This document shows, in pieces, positions 8,146 through 15,247 of a DNA stretch of 64,000 bases (position 1 is its first letter; each line of letters begins with the position of its first letter). This DNA is from Streptomyces sp. NBC_01429 (GTDB taxonomy: Bacteria; Actinomycetota; Actinomycetes; Streptomycetales; Streptomycetaceae). The stretch lies in assembly GCF_036231945.1 (NCBI RefSeq), contig NZ_CP109599.1, positions 2,698,501 to 2,762,500 of the forward strand. The letters run 5' to 3'. A model generated the notes under the pieces. The model was not told the origin of the DNA. It saw nothing but the letters and a program-made list of their open reading frames with translations, and made no database searches. A program made the position numbers and the translations under genes.

Positions 8146-9456
8146 CTACCAGGGAATCTCCTGCACCTGCTGCACGCACAGCACCACGAACAGCAGCCCC
8201 GCCGCCGCCAGCATCACGTTGCTCAGCGCCCCGTTGCGCCACTCCGCTGGCGTGCGCTCCGAGTTGAGCAGCCAGATCAGGGTCAGCGCGAGGAACGGCA
8301 TGAAGAACGCGCCCAGTACGCCGTAGGCGACGACCAGGCCGAAGGGCTCGTCGAGGAAGAGCAGGGCGATGGGCGGGAAGGTCAGCCAGAGCAGATAGGC
8401 GCGGAACGGGACCGAGCGCTCGCGGGAGCCCGTCGCCACCTCCTCGGCCATGCCGGCCGGCTCCGTACCGCCGCCCGCCCGGTCCTTCCTCATCCGTTCC
8501 ACGAAGTCGGCGAACATCAGGCTCACGCCGTGCCAGACCCCGATCAGCGACGAGAACGACGTCGCGAAGAAGCCGACCAGGAAGAGCTTCGCCGTCGTCG
8601 CGCCGAAGCGGTCCTCCAGCACCGTGCCGAGGTCGATCAGGCCCCGGTCGCCGGAGGTCAGGGCGATCTGGGTGGAGTGGAGCAGCTCGGCGCCGATGAC
8701 GAGCATGGCGACGACGAAGAGTCCCGTGGTGATGTACGCGGCCCGGTTGTCCAGCCGCATCACCTTCATCCAGGTGGAGTTGGTCCAGCCCTTGGCGTTG
8801 ATCCAGTAGCCGTACGCGGCCATGGTGATCGTGCCGCCGACCCCGCCGATCAGCCCGAGCGTGTAGAGCAGCGAGCCGTCCGGGAGGACCGGGGCCAGGC
8901 CCGCGAAGCTCGCGCCGAGGTCGGGGGCGACGCGGATCGCGACGTACATCACGACCACGAACATGATCCCGATCAGGGCCGTCATGACCTTCTCGAAGAC
9001 GGCGTACTGGTTGAACCAGACGAAGACCAGGCCGATGAGTCCGGTGACGACCGCCCAGACCCTGAGCCCCGGGCCGTCCGGGAAGAGGGCGACGATCGGG
9101 AGCGCGCTGGACGACATGGCCGTGGCGCCGTAGACGAAGCCCCACACCACGACGTACACGGAGAAGTACGCGGTGGTCCAACTGCCCAGGCTGCGCCAGC
9201 CGTCGAAGAGGGTGCGGCCGGTGGCCAGGTGCCAGCGGCCGGCCGCCTCGGCCAGCGAGATCTTGACCACGCAGCCGATGACGGCGGCCCACATGAGCGT
9301 GTAGCCGAACTTGCTGCCCGCGATGAGCGTGGCGACCAGATCGCCCGCGCCGACCCCCGTCGCCGCGACGACGATGCCCGGTCCGATATAGGTCCAGCTC
9401 GACTTGCGCGGCCGGGAGATGGTGTCACCCGCGCCGGTGTCCACGGTGTCTGCCAT
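8146..9456 (-). CDS. NRAMP-fold transporter lacking the DPGN metal motif
   Basis: 436 residues from ATG 9456 with GGGAGG about 12 nt upstream. There are 11 or so hydrophobic helices and the family opening GPGIVVAATG at residues 25-34. In true Mn/Fe NRAMPs, helix 1 then carries DPGN; here the position reads GAGD (36-39). Helix 6, normally MPH, reads AAYGYW (213-218). Thus the Asp/Asn/Met metal ligands are not conserved, placing the protein in a divergent NRAMP-related branch with an uncertain substrate (perhaps Mg2+ or a non-metal). It is convergent with the chitinase and has a long palindrome just upstream. Family is firm; substrate unknown. Confidence 0.85.
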   Translation of the reverse strand: MADTVDTGAGDTISRPRKSSWTYIGPGIVVAATGVGAGDLVATLIAGSKFGYTLMWAAVIGCVVKISLAEAAGRWHLATGRTLFDGWRSLGSWTTAYFSVYVVVWGFVYGATAMSSSALPIVALFPDGPGLRVWAVVTGLIGLVFVWFNQYAVFEKVMTALIGIMFVVVMYVAIRVAPDLGASFAGLAPVLPDGSLLYTLGLIGGVGGTITMAAYGYWINAKGWTNSTWMKVMRLDNRAAYITTGLFVVAMLVIGAELLHSTQIALTSGDRGLIDLGTVLEDRFGATTAKLFLVGFFATSFSSLIGVWHGVSLMFADFVERMRKDRAGGGTEPAGMAEEVATGSRERSVPFRAYLLWLTFPPIALLFLDEPFGLVVAYGVLGAFFMPFLALTLIWLLNSERTPAEWRNGALSNVMLAAAGLLFVVLCVQQVQEIPW

Positions 9457-9478
9457 ACGTATCGACGCCTCCCACTCG

Positions 9479-9514
9479 CCCCCCTTTAAGTGACCCACGT
9501 CACTTAAAGGGGGG
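9479..9514. promoter_or_regulatory. 16-bp-arm palindrome upstream of the NRAMP-type gene
   Basis: Perfect inverted repeat: a 16-nt arm ending TTTAAGTGAC, loop CCAC, then the exact complement. It ends 22 nt before the transporter start codon, within its leader. It could be an operator (core GTGAC-N4-GTCAC) or a stem affecting translation. No partner regulator gene is adjacent. Confidence 0.65.
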
Positions 9515-9622
9515 CAGGGGTGATCGCGCAAGAGGGCGTCGCCACCTCGGGGCGACCGCGCGGGGAGCGGGGCTACCGGTCCCGGCCCGCCAGGTATACG
9601 CCCTGAACGGGGGCGAGTTGGG

Positions 9623-9826
9623 CTAGGGTCTTTCGTTCGGATCAGGCCGGATGAGGGAGCGGGGTCTGGTGCCGTGGATCGCAAGGCGGAGGAGGGAGCC
9701 CACGCGGAGCGGATGGGGTCTCCCCTGGTCGAGCGAAGCCGAGACCTTGGGGATGACTGACGACAACGCGGCGAGGCGCGGTGCCAGGGCTCGCGAGCCC
9801 GGCCTGATCCAAACGAGAGGCCCTAG
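9623..9826. mobile_element. MITE-like element with 26-bp imperfect terminal inverted repeats
   Basis: The left end CTAGGGTCTTTCGTTCGG... and the inverted right end CTAGGGCCTCTCGTTTGG... match at 22 of 26 positions. The element is about 204 bp, has no convincing ORF, and is bounded on both sides by CTAG, plausibly the duplicated target. The interior (GTCGAGCGAAGCCGAGACC and similar) resembles a non-coding sequence I recall as repeated in many Streptomyces genomes. Its right CTAG supplies the stop codon of the GntP gene. Confidence 0.7.
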
Positions 9827-11295
9827 ATCACCAGACTCAGCAGCGCCGCCACCGCGAAGCCAGCCACCGACAGCACCGATTCCAGGACCGTCCAGGACTT
9901 CAAGGTGTCCCGCTCGGAGATGCCGAAGTACTTGGCCACCATCCAGAATCCGCCGTCGTTGACGTGCGAGGCGAAGATCGAGCCCGCCGAGATCGCCATG
10001 ATGATCAGCGCGAGATGCGCCTGCGAGAGACCCTGCCCCTCGACCAGCGGGACGACGATGCCCGCGGTGGTGACGATCGCGACCGTCGCCGACCCCTGGG
10101 CCACCCGCAGCACCACCGAGATCAGCCAGGCCAGCAGGATCACCGGCAGTCCGACGTCGTTGAAGGTGTCGGCGAGCGCGTCCGCGATACCGCTGCCCTT
10201 GAGGACCGCGCCGAAGACCCCGCCCGCGCCCACCACGAGCAGGATGTTGCCGACCGGCTTGAGGGACGAGGTGGAGACCGTCTCCAGCGACTGGCGCGAC
10301 CAGCCGCGCCGGATGCCGAGCAGGTAGTACGCGAGCAGCAGCGCGATCGTCAGCGCCACGAAGGGGTGGCCGAAGAACTCGATGACCGACCGGACCGTCG
10401 ACGGGTCCAGCGCGATGGACGAGAAGGTGGCCAGCAGGATCAGGAGCAACGGGGTGCCGATGATCGCGAGCACCGTGCCCAGCGCCACGGGTGTCTCGCG
10501 CGGGGTGACCCCCGAGGCGCGCTGTTCGGCGGCGACCGCGGCCTTCGCCTCCTCCGCGGCCTCCACCATGTCCTGCGGGACGTCCACGAAGAGACGCTTT
10601 CCGATCCAGGCGGCGTAGGCCCACGCGGCGAGTACGGCCGGGACGCCGACCAGGACGCCCATGAGGATGACCCAGCCCAGATCCACCTTGAAGAGTCCGG
10701 CGGCGGCCACCGGGCCCGGGTGCGGAGGCAGGAAGGCGTGGGTCATCGAGAGACCGGCGAGCAGCGGCATCGCGTACAGCAGGATCGATTTGCCGGACCG
10801 CTTGGCCGCCGCGTAGACGATCGGGGCGAGGACGAAGATGCCGACGTCGAAGAAGACCGGGATCCCGAAGATCAGACCGGTGAGCCCCATCGCGAGGGGC
10901 GCGCGCTTCTCGCCGAAGAGGTTCAGCAGCCGGCTGCTCAGCACCTCGGCGCCGCCGGAGACTTCGAGGATCGCCCCGAGCATCGTGCCGAGTCCGATGA
11001 TGATCGCGACATGGCCGAGGATGCCGCCCATCCCCGATTCGATCATCGAGACGGCGGCGGACTTCTGGACCGTGCCGAAGAGTTCGGTGACCGAGAGACC
11101 GGCGGCGAGGCCGACGGCTATGGAGACGCCGAGGAGGGCGACGAAGGGCTGGAGCCTGACCTTGATGATCAGGACCAGCAGCAGCACGATCCCGAGGGCG
11201 GCGACCGTCAGCAGACCGGCGGTCCCGTCGATGAGGAGCAGCAGGCCACCCGTGCGGGGTGGGGCCTCGGTTGGCGTGTCAGCGGCGAGCAGCAT
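9823..11295 (-). CDS. GntP-family gluconate-type permease
   Basis: 490 residues from ATG 11295 with AGAGGTG upstream. About 12-14 membrane helices carry family signatures: FGIPVFFDVGIFVLAPI, THAFLPPHPGP and SHVNDGGFWMVAKYFG. GntP proteins import gluconate and related sugar acids with protons. It is the last gene of the leftward arm (kinase, IclR, RidA, permease), 227 nt after RidA. The permease fits uptake of a C6 sugar acid, possibly N-acetylglucosaminate, for the enzymes around it. The TAG stop lies in the CTAG end of the adjoining MITE-like element. Confidence 0.9.
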   Translation of the reverse strand: MLLAADTPTEAPPRTGGLLLLIDGTAGLLTVAALGIVLLLVLIIKVRLQPFVALLGVSIAVGLAAGLSVTELFGTVQKSAAVSMIESGMGGILGHVAIIIGLGTMLGAILEVSGGAEVLSSRLLNLFGEKRAPLAMGLTGLIFGIPVFFDVGIFVLAPIVYAAAKRSGKSILLYAMPLLAGLSMTHAFLPPHPGPVAAAGLFKVDLGWVILMGVLVGVPAVLAAWAYAAWIGKRLFVDVPQDMVEAAEEAKAAVAAEQRASGVTPRETPVALGTVLAIIGTPLLLILLATFSSIALDPSTVRSVIEFFGHPFVALTIALLLAYYLLGIRRGWSRQSLETVSTSSLKPVGNILLVVGAGGVFGAVLKGSGIADALADTFNDVGLPVILLAWLISVVLRVAQGSATVAIVTTAGIVVPLVEGQGLSQAHLALIIMAISAGSIFASHVNDGGFWMVAKYFGISERDTLKSWTVLESVLSVAGFAVAALLSLVI

Positions 11296-11522
11296 GGAAG
11301 GCACCTCTGTCCGTGGGCATGGGGGGATCACGGCACGGCCCGGGTGCGGGGAGTGGGGGGGTGCCGCTGGTGGAGGGGTACGGAGAACGGGGAACGGTAC
11401 GACTGTGGGGGCCGGGGGGTACTGCCGGGCGGGCACGGGGCAGGTGACGCGTGCGGGCAGGGCCGCGCGTGCGGCCCGTACCCGGTCGGCTGCCCCTCGG
11501 CCGGCTACCCCTCGGCTGCGTC

Positions 11523-11933
11523 TCAGCCGAGGACGGCCAGCGCGTCGATCTCGATCAACAGCCCCTTGGGCAGGCCCACATAGACCGTGGTGCGGGCGGC
11601 GGGCGCCTCCTTGAGCCCCTGCTCGCCGAAGTACGTGTTGTAGATGTCGTTCATCTCGGCGAAGTGGTCGACGTCGGTGAGGTAGACGCGCATCATCATG
11701 ACGTCGTCCCAGCTCGCGCCGCCCTCCTCCAGGATCGCCTTGACGTTGGCGAAGGTCTGGAGCGTCTGCTCGCGCAGGGTCGGGCCCGCCACGGTGGGCG
11801 CCTGGCCCTCGACCGCCGGGAGGAAGCCGACCTGGCCCGCGACCTGGAGGACGTTCCCCTTGCGGACGCCGTGCGAGAACTTCGCGGGCGGGGTGGTGTG
11901 CGTGGCGGGGGTGAGCGCGGTCTTGTCGGTCAT
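11523..11933 (-). CDS. ridA: RidA/YjgF family enamine/imine deaminase
   Basis: 136 residues; ATG 11933 overlaps the IclR stop (ATGA). Family motifs are present: VLQVAGQVGF, TFANVKAILEEGGASWDDVMMMRVYLTD-like helices and the C-terminal PKGLLIEIDALAVLG. The canonical Arg of RidA appears in AARTTVYV. RidA hydrolyses reactive enamine/imine intermediates released by PLP dehydratases. The divergent neighbour is such a dehydratase, so a dedicated scavenging or accelerating role in this pathway is likely. Confidence 0.88.
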   Translation of the reverse strand: MTDKTALTPATHTTPPAKFSHGVRKGNVLQVAGQVGFLPAVEGQAPTVAGPTLREQTLQTFANVKAILEEGGASWDDVMMMRVYLTDVDHFAEMNDIYNTYFGEQGLKEAPAARTTVYVGLPKGLLIEIDALAVLG

Positions 11934-12724
11934 GAGGCGTCCTTCTTCTCGTTCTGTGCTTGCTCTGTCCGCTGGGACGGGGTGGTGGTCCCCGAGTACT
12001 CCCCGCTGATCGCGTCGGCCGTGCGGCGCACCAGCGGGAGCAGGGTGAGGAGTTCCTCGGCGGTGACGACGACATTCGGCGCGGAGACCGACATGGCGGC
12101 GACGACCCGGCCGTCCGCTCCCCTGATGGGCGCGGCGACACAGTTGATGGACTCCTCGTGGCCGCCGAGGTCGGTGGCCCAGCCCTGTTCCCGTACGGTC
12201 GCCAGCTCCTTGAGGAAGGCGGCGGCGTGGGGCGTGGAACGGGCCGTGTAGAGGGGGTAGTCGAGACGCTCGGCCACCGCGCGCCGCTCGCCCTCGGGCA
12301 GATCGGCCAGCAGCAGTTTGGCCACGGCGGCGACGGTGATCGCGACGGGTTTGCCGACGCGCGAGTACATCCGTACCGGATAGCGGCTCTCGACCTTGTC
12401 GATGTAGAGGACTTCGTTCTCCTCGTGCACCGCGAGGTGCACGGTGTGGCCGCACTCCTCGTTGAGCGCGAGGAGGTGGGAGTGCGCGATCTCGCGTACG
12501 TCGAGGTTCTCCACGGCCTCTGCCGCCAGCGCGAAGAGGCGCGCGCCCAGCCGGTGGCGGCCGTCCTGCTGGCGGTAGACGAGGCCGTGCTCGTGGAGCG
12601 TACGCAGCAGCCGCAGCGCGGTCGACTTGTGGACGCCGAGCGCGTCCGCCACCTGCCCCAGGTCGGCGGGGCCCCGCGCGAGCAGCGGGAGGATGCTCAG
12701 CGCCCGGTCGACGGTCTGGCTCAT
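11930..12724 (-). CDS. IclR-family transcriptional regulator
   Basis: 264 residues from ATG 12724, which overlaps the kinase stop. The N-terminal winged HTH (DLGQVADALGVHKSTALRLL) and the C-terminal IclR effector domain (VAAPIRGADGRVVAAMSVSAP) are complete. A charged tail rich in Gln, Lys and Asp follows. IclR proteins bind a sugar acid or aromatic ligand and control adjacent catabolic genes. It is embedded between kinase and RidA, so it probably autoregulates and controls the divergent promoter, where a palindrome lies at 13883-13901. Confidence 0.9.
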   Translation of the reverse strand: MSQTVDRALSILPLLARGPADLGQVADALGVHKSTALRLLRTLHEHGLVYRQQDGRHRLGARLFALAAEAVENLDVREIAHSHLLALNEECGHTVHLAVHEENEVLYIDKVESRYPVRMYSRVGKPVAITVAAVAKLLLADLPEGERRAVAERLDYPLYTARSTPHAAAFLKELATVREQGWATDLGGHEESINCVAAPIRGADGRVVAAMSVSAPNVVVTAEELLTLLPLVRRTADAISGEYSGTTTPSQRTEQAQNEKKDAS

Positions 12725-13788
12725 GGGGTACGTACCTCCTTCTCCGTGGCTCCGGCCGTGGTCCAGCCGGGGCCCAGGCGAAGTGTCCCCCAGGCCGTCT
12801 CGTCGAGGGCGGCCAGCCGGTCGGCGTGGTCGCGGGAGGGCGGCGCGCCCAGGTCGCCGGGGACCGTGAGGGCGGCGGCGGCCATGAGGTGGCCGTGGCG
12901 CAGCCGGGCGGCGGCGGGCAGGCCGCGCAGGGTGGCGGAGAGGAAGCCGGCGGCGAACGCGTCCCCGGCGCCGACGGGCGCGACGACATCGACGCGCGGC
13001 GCGGGGACGGAGATGACGGTGTCGCCGGGCGTACCCGCAGCGTCCGGCGTGCGTGTGTACAGGGTGGCGCCGGCGGCGCCGCGCTTGACGACCACCGTCT
13101 CCGGCTCGGGCAGCGCGGCCCTGATCGCGTCGGCGCCGTGCAGGTCCCACGCCTCCGCCGCCTCGTCCTCGCCGACGAGGACCAGGTCGGCGCCCCTGGC
13201 CAGCTCCAGCAGGACATGGGCGTCTGAGGGCCGGCGCCACAGGCCGGGGCGGTGGTTGACGTCGAAGGAGACCGGCGGGCGGCCCGGGGCCCTGGCGGTC
13301 AGCTCGCGCATCAGGGCGAGGCAGCCGTCGGAGAGGGCGGCCGTGATGCCGGACAGGTGCAGCACGCGGCCGGCCCACAGGTCGTCCCGGGGCGGGTTTC
13401 CCGGCGCCATGGCGCTCGCCGCCGAGCCGGCCCGGTAGTAGGCGACCTCGTGGGCGTCGGTGGCGCGGTCCGTGGCCGTACGGAAGTAGATGCCGGTGGG
13501 GCGGTCCGGGTCCCGGCGTACGCCCGAGGTGTCGACGCCGTACGCGGCGATCGCCTCGGTCAGGTGGTCGCCGAAGCCGTCGGCACCGACCCTGCTGACC
13601 CACCGGACGCGGTGTCCCGCGCCGGCCAGCGCGCAGGCGACATTGGACTCGGCGCCGCCGATCGTGCGGTCGAAGGACGGGACGTCCGCGAGGCGGCCGG
13701 GGCGGGAGGGCAGGAAGGTGACCATGGACTCACCGAGGCAGACGGCGTCCACGCCGGGGTGGACGGCCGTGTCTGCGGTTGCGGTCAC
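12721..13788 (-). CDS. kdgK: PfkB-family sugar kinase, 2-keto-3-deoxygluconate kinase type
   Basis: 355 residues. The ribokinase fold has signatures IGGAESNVACALAGAG near the N-terminus, SFDVNHRPGLW (the D-N-R-LW motif typical of KDG kinases) and the catalytic APVGAGDAFAAGFL with the Asp base. It phosphorylates 2-keto-3-deoxygluconate (or a close ketosugar acid) to KDPG in the cytosol. It heads the leftward arm and overlaps the IclR gene by 4 nt. Substrate assignment rests on the motif and on the neighbouring ammonia-lyase, which could make KDG. No KDPG aldolase gene is in the window. Confidence 0.82.
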   Translation of the reverse strand: MTATADTAVHPGVDAVCLGESMVTFLPSRPGRLADVPSFDRTIGGAESNVACALAGAGHRVRWVSRVGADGFGDHLTEAIAAYGVDTSGVRRDPDRPTGIYFRTATDRATDAHEVAYYRAGSAASAMAPGNPPRDDLWAGRVLHLSGITAALSDGCLALMRELTARAPGRPPVSFDVNHRPGLWRRPSDAHVLLELARGADLVLVGEDEAAEAWDLHGADAIRAALPEPETVVVKRGAAGATLYTRTPDAAGTPGDTVISVPAPRVDVVAPVGAGDAFAAGFLSATLRGLPAAARLRHGHLMAAAALTVPGDLGAPPSRDHADRLAALDETAWGTLRLGPGWTTAGATEKEVRTP

Positions 13789-13882
13789 TCTGGGGCTCCT
13801 CGCGGTTCGCCGGATCGCGGGGTCACCATTGACCCGCTGTCGGCTCGGATGTTAGACAGCGTTGAGCGATATACGCAATGGG

Positions 13883-13901
13883 CGTTGCATGGAATGCAAC
13901 G
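13883..13901. promoter_or_regulatory. Palindromic operator candidate in the divergent promoter
   Basis: CGTTGCAT-GGA-ATGCAACG: perfect 8-bp arms with a 3-bp spacer. It lies 95 nt from the kinase start and 64 nt from the deaminase start. IclR-family sites are commonly short palindromes of this shape, so it is the best candidate for the encoded regulator. Short direct repeats of TGAACTCGATG-like units follow at about 13905-13950. Confidence 0.55.
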
Positions 13902-13964
13902 AAAATGAACTCGATGCACGTGAACTCGATGAACCCGATGAACTCGACGAAGAGGAGGGGCCCC

Positions 13965-15236
13965 ATGGCCGCCGCCGAGGATCTGAGCGCGGAGCGGGTC
14001 GACCACCGTTTCAAGGGGCTGCCGCCGGACGCCGAAGGGCTGACCGTCGGCGCGCTCGCCGCCGAGCGCCGCTCCCTGTTCACCGGCGGCTTCACCACCC
14101 CCGTCCTCGCCCTCTCCGCCGAGTCGGTCGAGCACAACCTCGCCCTGCTGGAGACGTACTCCGAGCGCCATGGCCTCGCCTTCGCGCCGCACGGCAAGAC
14201 CTCCATGTCCCCGCGGCTCTTCGCGCGCCAACTGGAGTACGGGGCCTGGGGCATCACCGCCGCCGTCCCGCACCAGGCGCGGGTCTACCGGGCGTTCGGC
14301 ATCGGGCGGATCTTCCTCGCCAACGAGTTGGTCGACGCGGCGGCGCTGCGCTGGCTCGCCGCCGAGCTGGACCGGGACCCCGGCTTCCGCTTCGTCTGCT
14401 ACGTCGACTCCGTGCGCGGCGTCGAGCTGATGGACGAGGCGCTCGCCGCTGTGGGCGCCACCCGTCCCGTGGAGGTCGTGGTCGAGCTGGGCGCGGGCGA
14501 GGGCGCCCGGACCGGCGCGCGTACGGAGGCGGAGTGCGCCGCCGTCGCGGACGCGGTGGCCGCCGCACCCACGCTGCGCCTGACCGGCGTGGCCGGTTAC
14601 GAGGGCGAGGTGCCGGAGGCCGACGGCGAGCGCGTCCGCGCCTGGCTGCGCCGGCTGACCGCCCTGGCCGGGGAGTTCGACGCGGCGGGACGGTTCGCGC
14701 GGGCCGAGGAGATCGTCATCAGCGCGGGCGGCAGCGCCTGGTTCGACGCGGTGGCGGACGTCTTCGCGGACATCCCGGCCCTCTCGCGTCCCGTTCTGAA
14801 GCTGCTGCGCTCCGGCGCGTACGTCTCGCACGACGACGGCCACTACCGGCACCTCACGCCCTTCAACCGGGTGCCGGAGGAGGGCGCCCTCCAGCCCGCC
14901 TTCCGCCTCTGGGCCCAGGTCGTCTCCCGCCCCTCCCCCGGTCAGGCGTTCGTCAACGCGGGCAAGCGGGACGCGGCCTACGACCTGGACCTGCCCGAGG
15001 CGCAGGTCGTACGGGACGGACGCACCGGCGAGATCCGCCCGGCCGACGGCATCGCGGTGACCGGCCTGTCCGACCAGCACGGCTGGCTGGCCACCGGGCC
15101 CGGGGCGCGTCTGGAGGTCGGCGACTGGGTCGGGATGGGGCTGTCGCACCCCTGCACCTCGTTCGACAAATGGCAGCTGATCCCGCTGGTGGAGGCGGAC
15201 GGCACGGTCACCGACCTCATCCGTACGTTCTTCTGA
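13965..15236 (+). CDS. PLP fold-III D-amino-acid ammonia-lyase (D-serine/D-threonine or D-glucosaminate type)
   Basis: 423 residues from ATG 13965, behind a strong AGGAGGGG; earlier in-frame Met codons lie in the repeat-rich leader. The alanine-racemase-like barrel has the PLP Lys in APHGKTSMSP (Lys78). The C-terminal beta domain has SHPCTSFDKW, matching the metal-binding His/Cys region of D-serine dehydratase and D-threonine aldolase relatives. Such enzymes remove ammonia from D-configured beta-hydroxy amino acids. D-glucosaminate is one, and would give 2-keto-3-deoxygluconate, the substrate of the divergent kinase. Fold certain; substrate inferred from context. Confidence 0.85.
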   Translation: MAAAEDLSAERVDHRFKGLPPDAEGLTVGALAAERRSLFTGGFTTPVLALSAESVEHNLALLETYSERHGLAFAPHGKTSMSPRLFARQLEYGAWGITAAVPHQARVYRAFGIGRIFLANELVDAAALRWLAAELDRDPGFRFVCYVDSVRGVELMDEALAAVGATRPVEVVVELGAGEGARTGARTEAECAAVADAVAAAPTLRLTGVAGYEGEVPEADGERVRAWLRRLTALAGEFDAAGRFARAEEIVISAGGSAWFDAVADVFADIPALSRPVLKLLRSGAYVSHDDGHYRHLTPFNRVPEEGALQPAFRLWAQVVSRPSPGQAFVNAGKRDAAYDLDLPEAQVVRDGRTGEIRPADGIAVTGLSDQHGWLATGPGARLEVGDWVGMGLSHPCTSFDKWQLIPLVEADGTVTDLIRTFF

Positions 15237-15247
15237 GAGGGCCCGCT

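Noticed and set aside
12721..13788. Annotation as ribokinase or fructokinase.
   Set aside because: The D-N-R-LW motif and the sugar-acid neighbours favour a KDG-type kinase.
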